DNA of 64,000 bases from contig MJGA01000019.1 in NCBI GenBank assembly GCA_001910725.1, forward strand, positions 558,001 to 622,000, read 5' to 3'. Positions 1 through 12,790 of the stretch are shown here, piece by piece. The position numbers and the translations under genes were made by a program. Each line of letters starts with the position of its first letter. Position 1 is the stretch's first letter. Under the pieces are notes generated by a model that was given only the letters and a program-made list of their open reading frames with translations, did no database searches and had not been told where the DNA came from. Source of the stretch: Phanerodontia chrysosporium (Eukaryota; Basidiomycota; Agaricomycetes; Polyporales; Phanerochaetaceae).

Positions 1-1475
1 TTCACTCTCACTGATGACAGTTGTGCTTTCCGACCAGAGGTAGCTGAACCATGACGAGGTGGATGGTGCGGGTTGACTGGACTTCGCCTCCTCAGGCTTC
101 TCTTCCTCCTTTGCTAGTGGCTCCGGAGAGGCGACCGCTTCAGCACGCCCGTCTTGCTCGGTTGGCGAAGCAACGTGGTTGAGTACGTCCGCTTCGGCCT
201 CTGCGGCGAGGTTGGGAGCTGAAGGGACAGATACAACGACCTGCGGAACCAGAGATTCGGGCACGGAAGCGGACCCTTGGCCTGACTTGTCTTCGCTCGA
301 AGGCCCCTTGACGTCCGTCGAAGCTTGCGCGACCGCCTGGTCCAGAGGCATCTTGGGCCGACCAAGTAGAGGGATTCGAAGCATGAACCTACTCGACGAG
401 GAGGGGTTGAGGGACGTGACACCGCTTGCAGACGGAGTGAGAGTGGAGAGGGACAACTTGTGTGTAATCGTGTGCTCTGCAATGCGATTGATATCTGAGT
501 CAGATGTATGCATATAGTTTGAACGCACCTTGAGCCACAACCCGCCTTCCAGCTGGAACTTCGGCGGCGGCACCTCATCGTCGATGGAGGATATTCCAGA
601 GGTAGCACCACTGTCTGTGCGTGGGCTCGTCGGCCGCGTGGTCGTCGTGGAATCGAGTGAATCCGAAGGTGACATTGGCGACGGGCTAGGTTCCGATATT
701 GGCTGCGGCTGTGAGACTGATGTGTCTTTTGAATCCGTATTCGTAGGTTGGGTCTTGAGAGACGTAACGTTCTTCTCCAGAGTACTTCCGGCCACAGGAC
801 TTGCACCTCGAGATCTAGAAAGCGATCCAAACCAGGAACTGGGCTTAGAGGGCGACTTGGATAATGATGCAGTTCTGGTGGAACCGGACGAGAGAGCAGG
901 AAACGGAATGGACGTGGACTCGCTGCTCGTTGGGTTGACTGGCAATGGTGCGCTGTGCTGGGGAGAGGAGTCCGGAACTGGCGGGGAGGGCGAAGACTCT
1001 ATCTCAGTAGGCGGTCGTGATTGTGGTTCTAGATTCTCGGCCGGTGCGCTTTCTGTGAAGCATCCTGGAATGTAAGCCGAAAAGATGCGAGACAACGAGA
1101 GATAAGATGCATTCGTTACTCACCTTGAGGTGCGACCTCCTTCGATACTACAACGTCCGACGTCTTGGTAGAACCCGCGTCTTCGCCCGATGTCACGTCC
1201 ACGGTGCCGCTTTCTGAGAGCGAGCGTTCCTGCTTGCGCGTTGATTCGCCGCCCTCACTCCTTATACTCGCTGCGTCGTCTATTCCTGCTACGGTGTCGA
1301 TTGCGGAACGCAACGGCGAAGCTTGCAGTGGCTGCGCGAACACTTTGGATATACTAGTAGCCGGCTGCGGAGCGGATTGTGGACTCCGCCACTTTGGTTG
1401 TCGGTTGGCATGCAAGGTCGAGTGTGTGCTGGACGAGCTTGGACGACGGCTGCGGCGGCTAGAGGATGAAGACAT
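1..1475 (-). CDS. Ser/Pro-rich protein, 5' part only (runs off the window)
   Basis: The start is the ATG at 1475. I read three exons: 1475-1124, 1064-529 and 474 to beyond base 1, with GTGAGT and GTGCGT donors. The first residues are a run of Ser and Arg. The rest is low-complexity Ser/Pro/Thr/Glu sequence, probably disordered. Two short aromatic motifs recur in Ser-rich context, SSWFGSLSRSR in exon 2 and SSWFSYLWSES at the window edge. A basic, more ordered stretch reads SRFMLRIPLLGRPK in exon 3. That combination resembles the N-terminal tails of some fungal alpha/beta-hydrolase-type proteins, but the catalytic part would lie outside the window, so the family is only a guess. The exon-intron reading is the firm part of this call. 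Confidence 0.6.
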
Positions 1476-1737
1476 GGAGGTCGCAGCACAACACGTTCAT
1501 GGCGAGACGGCGGAAGGTGGAGTGTGCAGCAGCGATCCCAAAGCGGAATTAATCACATTATTTCTCCCGTTTATCCGGATAACACCGGATAAGTCCGTAT
1601 GGGCTCACTGAGACCTGTCTTACAGCTAGGACTCCTCCACGCGCCCTCAAACGTCTCCTGCGAGTCGAATATGGGAACAACGATAAGCACGTTGAAATGG
1701 CTGCGAGCCAATCATGAATCGAACGAGGTGTCCGGAA

Positions 1738-4700
1738 TCATACGGCCTGAGTCTTCCGCATTTGGCAACCTACGGCCTTTGATCCTAACAAGGACAAACA
1801 ACATACGTATGTCGTCGTTACAGGATCCTTACAGCACGAAGATACACAAGCAATCATACAGTGTCCATCTATCCATCCACTTCCCTTGACAGTGAAATGC
1901 GACATATCAGAGACCACGGACTCACTCGACGACGAGCCAGCCGTCACGCTTGGGCGAGTTCCTGGATGACGATCAGCTGCTTGACTGAGAAACCACGAAC
2001 GAGAAACGCACATGTCATCTGCCGACTTCGGTCCGACCACGAGCTTCACAGTCTTGACTTCAAATGCATGGAACTGAAGCTCAACCGTGGTCCGGTCTCC
2101 AGGGCTCGAACTCATGACTCGCAGGTCCTCCGTCTCGTCCTCGAGGAGATTGGTGATGGACGCGCTCTTGACGGGAATATGGCCGCCAATGTGGAGCTTC
2201 ACGCGCGCATGGCCTCCATACGCCTCGTACAGCCGAAGAACGATGCTGACGTTGGGACTAGCACTCTTATAATCGTCGTACTCGCCACGCTTGATCGTCT
2301 CAAGGAAGACGTTGCGGGCGCCTTCAAGAGTGAAGGGACGCGGGGTCTGGGTGAGAGGGTACGCCGGGACATCGTGGGGCACGTAACGGACTGCAAGACC
2401 TCTATAAGCACTGTTTAATGCAATGCAGACGCAGGAGCTGACCTTGGAGAGGCGAATTGAACAGATACGCTGCAATTGGGACGTCCGACTCCAGGAACGA
2501 ACCCTCGTGGGGCATGACCGCCCAGCTGAATTCGTGCATACCCTGATCCTGTTCGGCATCTGGAGCGGTGGCCGCGCGGAGGAGCGAAATGCGCAGGACG
2601 TTGCCGCGGCACGAGAAGCCGTACTTGCTCTCCGACAGGATGGCGACACCGTACCCGTACTCGCTTAAGTCGGCATACTGCATCGACGATTAGGGAGCGA
2701 CACTGGCCAGAAGTCGTCAAGCACACCTTGTGTCCGCACACCTCGAACTTTGCCATGTCCCAGGTCGTGTTCTTGTGCGTCGGGCGCTGGACGTGGCCGA
2801 ACTGTGTCTCGTACGTCGCGTTGTCGCTGTGAATATCAAGCGGAAGCTCGACTTCCCTATGATCAGCTACTGGCCCAGCTCATTGGTCGCGCGCAAGTGA
2901 TACTCACACTTCAAGAACTCGTGACGCTCGTGCCAGTCTACAACAGCGTCAAAGACTATTAGCGGCCGGGAGTTGTCCTTGGTTGTCGCTGTCGCAGCGC
3001 ATGAGTATCTATAGGTATATCACAATGGACTCTGCTCTCACCGCCAATCGCATTCAAGGAGATCTACATAATCCATGTTAGTAAGAAGAATTAAGCTAGA
3101 AGTGGAAGTTGCTTACAGTAGTCGAGATCTTGCTCTTGCCATACTTGATGACGGATCTGATGGATGCGCGGAGTGGGCCCTCGGACACGACAGAGATGTC
3201 AGTAAACTCCAGTTGGTGGGCCGTCTCGAGATGGTGAATCTCAACGTCTGCACAGTTCAATAAAACTACACATTGAGGAAGACACTGGGCACGTACCCCA
3301 TGCATCCCAGTAGTTCGGACGGTCATCGAAGATGACGAGACCGCCAGTTTGGCCCTGAGAGATCAACTCTCGGCTAGAAGGCGACATGAGATGACGAGCG
3401 GCTGCGCTGCAGACACAAATGCGCACCCAAGCACAATATCGTAGAGGCTCGTGATCCTTCCCTGTGCCACAGTGAGCTGCAAAACCGAGTTGCGCAGCAC
3501 GAAATGGTCGGAACCGTTCGTGAAAACTAGGTCGAGGTTAGCACGCGCGGCTATTGTCGGATGGCAAAACGCACCAGACACGGGCATGCAATCGGCATAG
3601 AAACCGATTGGCTTGGCCAGATGTCCGCCGTCCGCGCAATCGAGCAGGGCATAGCCCGTCTGGCCAGACGCGCTCGTCTGCACAACCTGCCCCTTCAGGT
3701 GGGCAGGCACACCGGAGAGTGGGATCTCGACGATATCGCGGCGCGGGAAGAACGTTGTGTTAATGCCGACGATGTTACCTGGGTCTTCAGCGACGCGGCG
3801 GTGAGCGGAAGAGCCTTCGGCAGGAGGACCTCCGTCGCCTTGTGCAGCAAAACCTCGCCGTCCTCGCGCACCTCGGCGTAGAGCTTCTCGGCGTCGTCGT
3901 AGACCATGCCACTGAGAAAGTTCAGAAGCGGATGAGGACGAGAGGGGAACGCCGCTTACATGGCAGATCCGGGCAAGACTGCCATGCAGGTCAGGCTCAT
4001 GAGAACAGCCCAATATTATGAAAGGAGATAGCTTACCATCATGGACTGCCGCATCGTTAGTATGCGTGTTTCTGGAAGAGGCATTTGCTACTCACATTGG
4101 TTCAGGAGCACCTTCTCCCAGCAAACATCAATTTGAGCCTTGGGGTATTCGTAGTCGCCCTTGTGGTATCTATACAGCGATGCGAGCGTCGCCAGGTGCT
4201 GCAAGAAGGGTTTGACTACGTGCTCTACAGTGTACTGAAGGCGACGTACCTCAACATCCCTCAATAATATCTCTGACTTGCGGTTGCCCTTCTTGATCGA
4301 ACCGTGACTGGTGTAGGTTCCTCGATGGAACTACGGAAACAGGGTTGGCTCGATTCGATGGCAGGTCTGAAGATAAACTTACCTCAAGATACAGTTCTCC
4401 GTTCCTGGAGAATACTCGTTCATCAATGCGATCAGCAGGACGACGCTTGAGACGTACCAGTTGGGCAATTTACTTCCGCCCTTAGACTCCTCCAGAACTT
4501 TGTCGAAGAAGTCCTCGACCAACGGACCCATGGTCACAGAAGGTAACTCCCGTGAATTGTTGCTCGTAGCACGTATGCGTCGAAGCTGTCACAATGGCTA
4601 AGCCTGGATTGAGAGTATCGGAAACGAAGTTCGCGTACGTTTTCAAGCATTTTCGAAAGCGGACCTCCTCCGCCGTCGCCATTGCCAAAGACGAGTAAGG

Positions 4701-6639
4701 CCATGTCTGAAGATTCGAGGTTCTGTCGTCGTCGTTTGCAAGTCAGCAGACTGTATTCTTAGCATGAGGCTGATCTGACCTTGTGGTTCACGATGCCCTT
4801 GTTAATGTCGCCCACGGTTGCCTGAGCGGTGTATGTATCTGATTATCGTCAGTCAATGTCAGCGAAGCGATATTGAAGATACGCACCGACAGGCGTCATG
4901 TGGCAAAGGACTTGGGTTCCGTCAATACCAACCCAGTTGAAGGTAGAGTGAGGGAAGACGTTGCTGCGAGACATCAATACTATAACTGCGGCGGGCCTGG
5001 CAGGTACGTACATATTGTTCCATGAAAGCTTCTGCGTGAAGAAGTACTTCATGCCAGCGAGGCGGATCAGTTGAGGATATGCGCCAGTCAAGCCAAACGA
5101 GTCGGGGAGCCAGGCAGTCTCGCAGCGCTTGCCAAAGCGTGTCTCGAAGTACCGCTGTCCATAGAGGAACTGGCGCACAAGCGCCTCTCCGGACGGCATA
5201 TTCGCGTCGTTCTCGACCCAGGAGCCGCCGACAAGATGGAATGTACCCGCTTTCACCTTCTCGCGAACGCGCTCAAACAGCGGCGGGTACAGTTCCTCGA
5301 GCCACTTGAACTGCTGCGCCTGGCTGCAAGTGAACCGGTGCTCGGGATATCGCTCCATGAGGTCGACCTGGGTAGACCAGGACCGAGCAACCTTCTGCTG
5401 GGTGACGCTGTAAGGCCAGAGCCTGCGCGCACACATGGTAGCCTCGCATTATGACGTTAAAGAATGCAACGTACCAGGCAGTGTCGATGTGACAGTATCC
5501 GATACCCCACACTTGGGCACGTTCCGGGCCTTCGTCGTAGATCTTCTCGCCCTTCTTCTCCCAACATTCGCCAAACACCTCCTCAGCCCTCCTGCGCGCC
5601 TTCTTGACACTTGCGAGGTCCTTGTTATCGAAGATGTTCATAATCTCGTTAGCGACCACCAAAGCCTTGTTCTGCAGACCCGTGTTTCCTCGGAGCGTCT
5701 CTGAGATCTCCTTCAGGGTCTGGAAGTCCGCCAGCAGACCCCAGGCGTCCATGTTCGGTACCACAAGGTCAGCGGACGCGAGACTGAAGTAGCGGTTCAT
5801 GTCTGGGGGCGCGATTGTATCGCCATTCCACGGCACACCGAACATTCCGTTGCAGCTGGACTCGATGACGACGGAGTACGTCCCTTTCCTGACTGCATGT
5901 GCAGGGATGATATGGTCTACGCGTCGGTCGCCGCCATACCCTCCAGTAATACCCTGCAAAGGCGTGCCGTCGGTGCTGAATATCATGGCCTCGCATCCAG
6001 GGTCAAATTCAACTGCAATCTGGATGAGAACGACTGCTAGAGAGCTTGGAGAACGAATGCTCACATTGAACACGTTCATACTGCTGAAAATAGGTGGGAA
6101 TATTCAACGTGACCTTCCACCAATGATTGGTCTGCCAAGAGCGTAAGTATCTCCCATCGTAGCAGTGATCTAGTCCTGTGTATAGCAAGTAATAACATGA
6201 CATGTGCACCCTGGAGCGGGACAGGATGGCATCGCTTGGTGCAGCGCTGACATGGAGGGCGACCGCAAGGAAACTTCACTCTCAGACTCACCCCTACACA
6301 CACCTCTCAGCATGTCAGTCAGTGACACACGGGCGACGGCTTACATGACGGTCCAAAGGAATCCCCCTTCTTCGCAGGCCTGAATTTCTGCTTCATGGCC
6401 TCCTGGAACGACGGCTTCGACAGACCGGGTGCGCTCCATACCTCGAGCTTCACATGGTGGGCATCGTCGACACGGTGGGTGAAGAGCATAGACGAGAGGT
6501 TCACATCAGAGAAGTGACCTCCTACGAAGGTGTTGAGACGGTTCTGCGTGAGCGGCTTGACCCATTTCGCGCCAGGTCCGTAGTTCAGGCTAGGGTAGTC
6601 GGGCAGCGACGAGGGTTGCGCGCGATGGTGTTCGCACAT
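1738..6639 (-). CDS. AMS1: Alpha-mannosidase, glycoside hydrolase family 38 (vacuolar Ams1 type)
   Basis: This is a class II alpha-mannosidase. In fungi Ams1 removes terminal alpha-mannose from free oligosaccharides and glycoproteins in the vacuole. The ATG at 6639 opens the fungal Ams1 N-terminus ([13 protein letters not shown]). The gene is split by many short introns. The metal-binding motif CHIDTAW is cut by an intron near 5473 and continues as LWPYSVTQQ. The nucleophile motif [10 protein letters not shown] lies at about 5085-5115. The C-terminal beta domain ends with [16 protein letters not shown], usual for the family, followed by an unusual 60-residue tail to the stop at 1738. That tail may mean the true last exon is spliced differently. 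The frame slips once near 3788-3796, as one missing base would cause. No signal peptide is visible, as expected for Ams1, which reaches the vacuole by the Cvt/autophagy route. Confidence 0.9.
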
Positions 6640-6989
6640 GTTGGTCTGCGTCAGAGGTTCAAAGCGACGCGAGCGACGACGGCGAGACCGGCTGGCGATA
6701 CTGGGCACATGACGCGTGGGGATGCGGGGGGTGTATATGTTCAACCGGGTTGTAATTGGCAATACAGATCGATTGAAACGAAGGTAACATATGCTTAACG
6801 CCTCCTTGAATGATGATCAACGTTCCTTTCTTACTTCTGCATAGAACAGTGATAGAGCGGTTCTAGATCTTTACCGCGCTGAAAGTCACGGCGCGAATCT
6901 GGATTTTGTAGGACAACCTCCACGACGACGCCCCCGACGCCTCCGACGTCCACGACGACCGAGCTGTCGACAGCACCGCTCCGCTCGTA
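6640..6989. promoter_or_regulatory. Divergent intergenic region
   Basis: These 350 bases separate the start codons of the alpha-mannosidase (leftward) and the methyltransferase (rightward), so they should carry both promoters and 5' UTRs. I see no clear TATA box or shared palindrome. No further gene is supported here. Confidence 0.5.
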
Positions 6990-8320
6990 ATGATTCACTC
7001 CCTCCAGCGACACCCGAAATATGTCGTGCTGCTCCTTGTACTCGTCGTTGGCTCCTTTCTCTACTTGACCGCGCCATACCCGACGCACGACTACACCGCG
7101 AATCTCGTTGGATTCCCGGGAGACCCCAGCCTGCCCTCGCGTGTGGAGAGGGCCGAGAAGTCCTACAGGAGAGTCGTGGAGAAGCGGCAGGAATTGATCA
7201 AGAAACATGGGCCTTCCCCCTCGCAGGTCGTAATGTACGTGTACCGGGATTTCTCGCCGTTAGGTGCCTCCGCTCACGTAGCGCAGGTTTCCTCCCGACC
7301 AGGATCCATGGCCCGCATACACCGTCTGTAAGTGAGCCCGCAGGCGACAGCACGGCTAAGCGGACTCACCTCATACGCCAGGGGACTTCTTCCCGCCCGC
7401 GTTCAATTGCCCACACGAGCTCGAGCGCGTCGGCACCCTTGGAGACGGCGGAAAGTGGACGTGCGGTATCTCGCGCGTTGCACAGAAGCCCGACTGTATC
7501 ATCTACTCGTTCGGTGTGTATGTACCCGCTCGCGCTTCGTCTGGGTGACTGACGTGCCCTCAGGGATGGACTGGGATTCCGCTTGGGAGGCAGCTGTGCT
7601 CGACAGCACAGAACGTTGCGAAATCTGGGGCTACGATCACGCTATGAAGGGCTTCGGCCGTCACGTCTCCCACGCGTCGTTCACCAAGAAGCACCGCACT
7701 CATTTCCAAACGAACGTCCAGCTTGGCCCAGAGGACAAACACTCGCGTAACGACGACCCCAAGCTCTACACACTGGAGACAGTCATGAAGCAGAACGGGC
7801 ACACGTTTATCGACATTCTCAAGATCGACATCGAGGGCTACGAGTTCACTACGCTGAAGGCGATGGTACAGCCCTACATCGACAGCGGCAAGCCATTGCC
7901 GTTCGGTCAGCTGCAGATAGAGCTGCACGTCTGGGGCAAGAAATTCCCGGACTTCTTGAACTGGTGGGAAACACTGGAGGCAGCCGGCCTGCGCCCAGTC
8001 ATGATGGAGCCGAACCTAGTTTACGTTAATTACAACAGAGCAAGCGGGGCTGAACTTGCAGAGGTGTGTCCCCCTTTTCCTCTCGTCATTGCCTCTGCCC
8101 CGTACCCGAGACACTATCACCGCAAGGGCAGAGCGGCAAGCGCTCGCTGCGTTGCATTCTTGCTCGGCGTCCGAAGACCAGTGTCGCTGACGCGAGCTCT
8201 TAGTACACCTTCCTGAACGTCAAGGGCAACAACATCTTTGTCGCCGACCCGCCAGCATCTGCAAATGCGGCCGACGGCGAGCCCGATCCCAAGTTTATCC
8301 GCCACGGGCCCCGCGAGTGA
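6990..8320 (+). CDS. Membrane-anchored methyltransferase-domain protein (FkbM / METTL24-like)
   Basis: The exons are 6990-7234, 7287-7327, 7382-7513, 7564-8063 and 8204-8320. They sum to 1035 nt (344 aa) with an intact frame. The N-terminus is a signal anchor (YVVLLLVLVVGSFLYL), so the rest should face the secretory lumen. The catalytic half starts at the family signature NCPHELERVGTLGDGGKW. It continues through YSFGMDWDSAWE (S-adenosylmethionine-binding fold) and IDILKIDIEGYEFTTL, the acidic motif typical of Methyltransf_21/24 (FkbM-like) proteins. It ends with a family-typical NIFVADPP segment. Such proteins are common in mushroom genomes, but the methyl acceptor is unknown. No frame damage is seen here, unlike in several neighbours. 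Confidence 0.85.
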
Positions 8321-8826
8321 ACGCGCCCGCGCCGCCTGCGCATTACTATCCCATATACCCGCGCCGCGACGCCGACGCACGGGCAGCACGCAACGTAAAA
8401 GGTCTCCCGCAGGACACGCGCAGTGGTGCCGACGACGGTTGCGCCGGTTGGATGGAGGCGCGAGACGGCCGCGCACGGGAAGGCCGCATCGCTGCGGGGC
8501 TGTTCGAGTTAGAAAGACGGTGTATGTTATGTTATACATATGTAATTCCTCTAGTATCGCCATGGCCGTCGCGGCGCGTGGTGAGACACCTTGTGGGTCC
8601 CTGTGTGCACTGCCAGGTACCCGAGCCGACGGAGAGATAATGGACAATTGTACTTCCGTCTCACCCCACGTCCGATGTCCGCAATTGTCTCCGCCCGGGC
8701 CCACGGTGCCGAAAAAGACGTTAATACCTTAAATATGCAAGTGTATACATACATAGATTTGCCCAGTCCGTGCTCTGTCCACATCTCGCAATCGCACCTT
8801 CGATGATGAGTGCCAGCTCTCACGTA

Positions 8827-10795
8827 TCAGCCGCCTATGCCCCACACTTCCAGCCCAACACATTCGAACGTGACGCCCTCGCCTTGACGTGGGCCAAGAG
8901 AGCACAGCGGCTCGTTGTCGAATGTTGGACAGCGCGCAGACGAGCCGTCCGAGAGCGTGGCGTCCAGGTACAGCCCGTAATGTCCGTCACTATTCGGGTG
9001 TCAACATCGGTACCAAACGAAATAGCAATAGACTTACCCGCCGCCAAACGATATATATTCCGGTTCACAAAGCGCAACATAGTCGTTGCGCCCGTCCACT
9101 TGTACACCCGGAGCTTGTCTTCGGGAAGGAGCTTCCATAGGAACCTGTGCACGCGCTATTATGAACCATTACCGCCGCAGCAAGAGGCCGGCCACGTACG
9201 ACTCGCCGCTGCCATAGTACGCGCCCTTGGACATGTGTATGCCCTCCCCCATCCACGCGCCAAAGACGGCGTCATTCGCGTCACGGAGCACGAGGAGCAT
9301 GCCGCCCGTGTACGTCTCGCAGCGCGTGTACAGCGTGTTGAGCGAGATGCCGTGCTGGTCGAGGCTGTACAGCAGCGTCCACGCGCGCGGCAGCCGCTTC
9401 AGCGCCGGCAGGTGCGGCCGCAGCTGCAGAGCGCAGCCGGTAAGCACGGTGTCGTCCCACGTTGCAGCGGGCGGGGTACGCACCTTGTCCGCGAGCGCGA
9501 CGGTGAGGATCCCGTGCGTGCCCTCCTTCCGCCCCACCAGCCGCACGCTCGCGCGCTCGACGTTCTCCTTGTCGAACTCAAAGCCCTTGTTCCACGCGCG
9601 GTCGCCCGCGAAGCCCGGCGCGCCGCTCGGCGGGATGTACGGGTGCGCAGCAAACGGCGTGCCGTGCGTGATGTCCGGGCAGTCGCAGCGCGGGCGGGCA
9701 GCCCGTCGACAGGGCCCGATGGCGCCTGCACTGATGTCACCGAGCGCGAGAGCAGCGACGACACCCATTTCGTCGGAAACGCTGACGCGGCGAGAGAGGT
9801 TGGTGTGAAGAACGACTGAGTCCGTTGGACTTCCGGGTGTGATATGCGCATGGGTGATGGTGGGAGTGATGGTGAGCGAGCTGGTGGGCTTTGTAGCTGC
9901 GCAGGGTCAGGTTCAGTCCAATTGGATTCACGTGTGGGGTGTCGTGAAATGCGGGCGAAATGGACATTGTCAGCCTCATGTGGAGGTTGTGGCGTGGAGG
10001 AGCGAGACTTGCTCCCCATACGCGCAGACCTGTGATTCTCGTCATGGTCCAACAGTTCGTCGAGGAGCCCCGTCGATGGTTTGTGAAGCTCTGAAGCATT
10101 AGACGTCGATGTCGAGGGCTGAGAAAGCGGCCACAGTCCTGGCATGGTACGAGCTGATTGCGCCGCAGAGAGACTATGCTCTGAAAGAGAGACGAGAGGT
10201 TGAGTGGGCACATCGACAGAACTTGTCTTTGGTACAGGTTCAGGCTTTGGTGTTGCCGGCTTTGATGATGTTTCCAATACATTCTGGCCCTGCTGCGTGC
10301 CGATGGGTGTGGCTGAGGACCTGAGTATCAGATGTGAAATGGACATAGAGCGTGAGTCTGCGCACCGCTTCTGAGAAAGTATAAGGGATCATCCTCATGC
10401 TCTAGCAACTCGTCCAGCACACCCTTCTTGTTCTTCTCTGTTGCAGCCTTTGCCTCCTCCGCAAATCGGTCAAAGAATTCGAAGTTCTGGATAGGGGAAA
10501 ACGGCTGACTAATGTCAGAACCAAGCTGGTGAAGCGGGTCCTCTGTCGTAGGGACGGAGACGAACGACCCGAATTCAGAGTCGGTAGATGAAGCTCGGGA
10601 GTGTCCCCTCATACGAGGTCGTGGCCGCTCCGCGGCAGGTTCGTCCTCCACAGGATGGAGAGTAGGGGATGCACGCGGAGTAGCGGGAGAGAATAGGGTC
10701 GCGAAGATGTCATCCTTCGCGTCGACATCTGCGGGCTGCTGCTGCGAGTCTGCTGGAAGGGGTATCAATGGTGACATGGATATCGGGTCAGGCAT
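8827..10795 (-). CDS. OXR1: TLDc-domain protein, oxidation resistance protein 1 (OXR1) family
   Basis: The exons are 10795-10366, 10312-9200, 9144-9038 and 8989-8827. The first half is Ser/Pro-rich and probably disordered, with two copies of an acidic LLDELL(E/D)H(E/D) motif. The second half is a full TLDc domain: LPRAWTLLYSLDQHGISL, GMLLVLRDANDAVFGAWM, GSGESFLWK, then ISFGGGDGHYGLYLD and a C-terminal LEVWGIGG. OXR1 proteins protect against oxidative stress and, in yeast, act on V-ATPase disassembly. The frame breaks at a GGG run (9091-9093, inside KWTG/RNDY) and again at about 9675-9705. The exon sum is 1813 nt, one more than a multiple of three, so two missing bases would restore an ORF of 604 aa. 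Both breaks sit in conserved sequence, so I read them as consensus errors. Confidence 0.88.
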
Positions 10796-11727
10796 TTTGC
10801 TATGCTATATCAGTGAGTTCGTGACATGAATGTGGTGCAGATGTTCTGTATTCCCCGTGAGCAGGACCATGGCAAGCGACTTGTCCGGAACAGGTGACAG
10901 ACCTACCCAGGTCGTAGTAACACAGTGTTCAGTGCGGACAGTATATAGACAAAAGGCCGCGATTCGTGCGAGTGGTATCCAGCGTAGGTGAGAACTGTCT
11001 TGTGGTCGCCGTGGAGGCAGACGGTGAGGTGCGCAGACGCCGAAGCAATACCGCCCGCCGTTTCCATATCAGGTATCAAGGCGCATCAGGCGCATCAACG
11101 CGATGACGCTGCTCGTTCCTTTCGTTATCCGTTGAAGGTCTACCATGTATTTGTTGTACTAAAGTATGCGGCATGCTGTCATACGACCTAAAACACTCAA
11201 AGGACAGCAGGCAGAGCTATCGATACTTCAAAGTTTTTGGCCGTCTCTTCAAAGTAGGACAACATGGAATATGACGCGATGACAACGGCCAGAAGCAGCA
11301 GGCCTCGTTGCAATAGCGTGTGCGTAAACGTCGGTTCGTATCTAAGAAAGAACGTGTACACACATACGATTGTCACAGCTTCGCTGATCCATGCTTGCTC
11401 GACCGTAGAAGATCAGCGTGCTGTGCGCTGTCCCGGTGTGCTAGAGCTTTCCAGTGGCAGTCCCGGATGCATCGTTATATCGCCGTCTCTCTTATTCTCT
11501 GGTTTTGGGGTTGCTATATGAAGTTCATTGCACAGCATCCCACGGTGGCGCTTTAAGCAGCACGTTTCTGGAGGCAACGCCGCCAACACGTTGTCGTCAT
11601 AATGCCATGGTGAGTATATAGAGCTCGACGGGGCGCACTGAACCTTCCGTCTTCTTGCTTGCAACAGTCAACTTCGACAGCCTCACGATCTCTCCCTTTA
11701 GACGACCTATTTTCAGCTCTTCACAAC
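10796..11727. promoter_or_regulatory. Divergent intergenic region with two TATA-like boxes
   Basis: This region lies between the starts of the OXR1 gene (leftward) and the membrane protein gene (rightward). A TATATA core at 10942-10947 lies about 145 bp upstream of the OXR1 start. Another at 11616-11621 lies about 110 bp upstream of the membrane protein start. Short open frames here have no recognisable content and I do not call them genes. Confidence 0.4.
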
Positions 11728-12481
11728 ATGGTGACGGTCAACGGCATCCGAGTGTTTCTCTACATCGTCCTGGTGAGTTGGTACACTACGAGGACGCGTT
11801 CAGGTGTACTCATATACTGTACGACCTCTCTAGTGGCTCTTTGCAGTGGTAACCTTGGGTTTGAGCGCTGCGCGCATCCACTACACCTTGCACATTCCCG
11901 ACGGGGACCCGTTGAACGGAGGCGTCAACTTCTATGGTACGTCAGGCCTCTCGTCTCAAAAGATATGGTATACCATTGAATCAACTTGTCCAGACCCCAT
12001 TGTCGCCGAACTCATCGCAACATCTGCCATCACTATTCTCTGGGTTCCTTGGGTGTACGTATCCCCTCTATATATCTACCAAGGCGCCACTGACGTACCG
12101 CAGCGTCTCTATCATAACGCGCACCTACGACTACGGCATTGTCTCCACCTTCCTGAGCGAGACGATAGGCCTCTTCGTGCTCTTCGTCCTGTGGCTCGTC
12201 GGGGCGGCCATATCCACGGTGCGTGCGGTGCCCTCCCGAGTCTCCGCAAGCGCTGACATGGAAACGCGCAGTCGCACTGGGGCGACCTCGCGTGGTGCCA
12301 TATATACCTTCCCTGCCGCGTGCTCACCGCCCTCGTGGCCTTCGCCTGGATGGGCTTCATCATCATCTTCATCTTGCTCATCATCAGCGTCATGTTCTCG
12401 GTCGCGAACCGCGCTTTCAGGCAGCCCATGCACGGTCGGTACGACCCCCGCTCGAGTTACGCGCCTAGTTACCGGGTGTAG
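11728..12481 (+). CDS. Four-helix membrane protein, MARVEL-like
   Basis: The exons are 11728-11772, 11834-11936, 11994-12054, 12104-12218 and 12272-12481. They sum to 534 nt (177 aa) with intact frame and good GT/AG ends. There are four hydrophobic segments: residues about 7-28, 52-72 (ELIATSAITILWVPWV), 85-108 (FLSETIGLFVLFVLWLVGAA) and 122-155 (LVAFAWMGFIIIFILLIISVMFSV). A short Tyr/Arg/Pro-rich tail (RYDPRSSYAPSYRV) should be cytoplasmic. The pattern of helices, a middle loop and a WMGFI-type last helix is that of fungal MARVEL-domain proteins, which act in plasma-membrane or vesicle domains. The specific function is unknown. The gene converges with the ZNFX1-like gene to its right. Confidence 0.75.
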
Positions 12482-12790
12482 GATCGCTCTGGGATTCCTT
12501 AAGCTGAGTGGGCTTACTTGTGAGTACGTCGATCTCATATTTTTTGTTGTAATGCAATACCTGTAATATGCGCTCGTCTCGAATAGATATTCGATTATAA
12601 TTTACATGTCAGATTGTTCGTACGGCGAGTACGATGGCAACACCTTCTCAGGCTACCGCGACCAGAGGCGAGAATGTGAATCTTTCCAAGACACTACATA
12701 CTAGTACATAGACAACCCTAATCTGTTCATCATAGACCAATCGCATACTGATACATGGATAACACTTTCGAGACGCTGACAGTCGGCACG
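12482..12790. other. Convergent 3' intergenic region
   Basis: These 309 AT-richer bases lie between the stop codons of two convergent genes and should hold both 3' UTRs and polyadenylation signals. No gene or repeat is seen. Confidence 0.5.
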
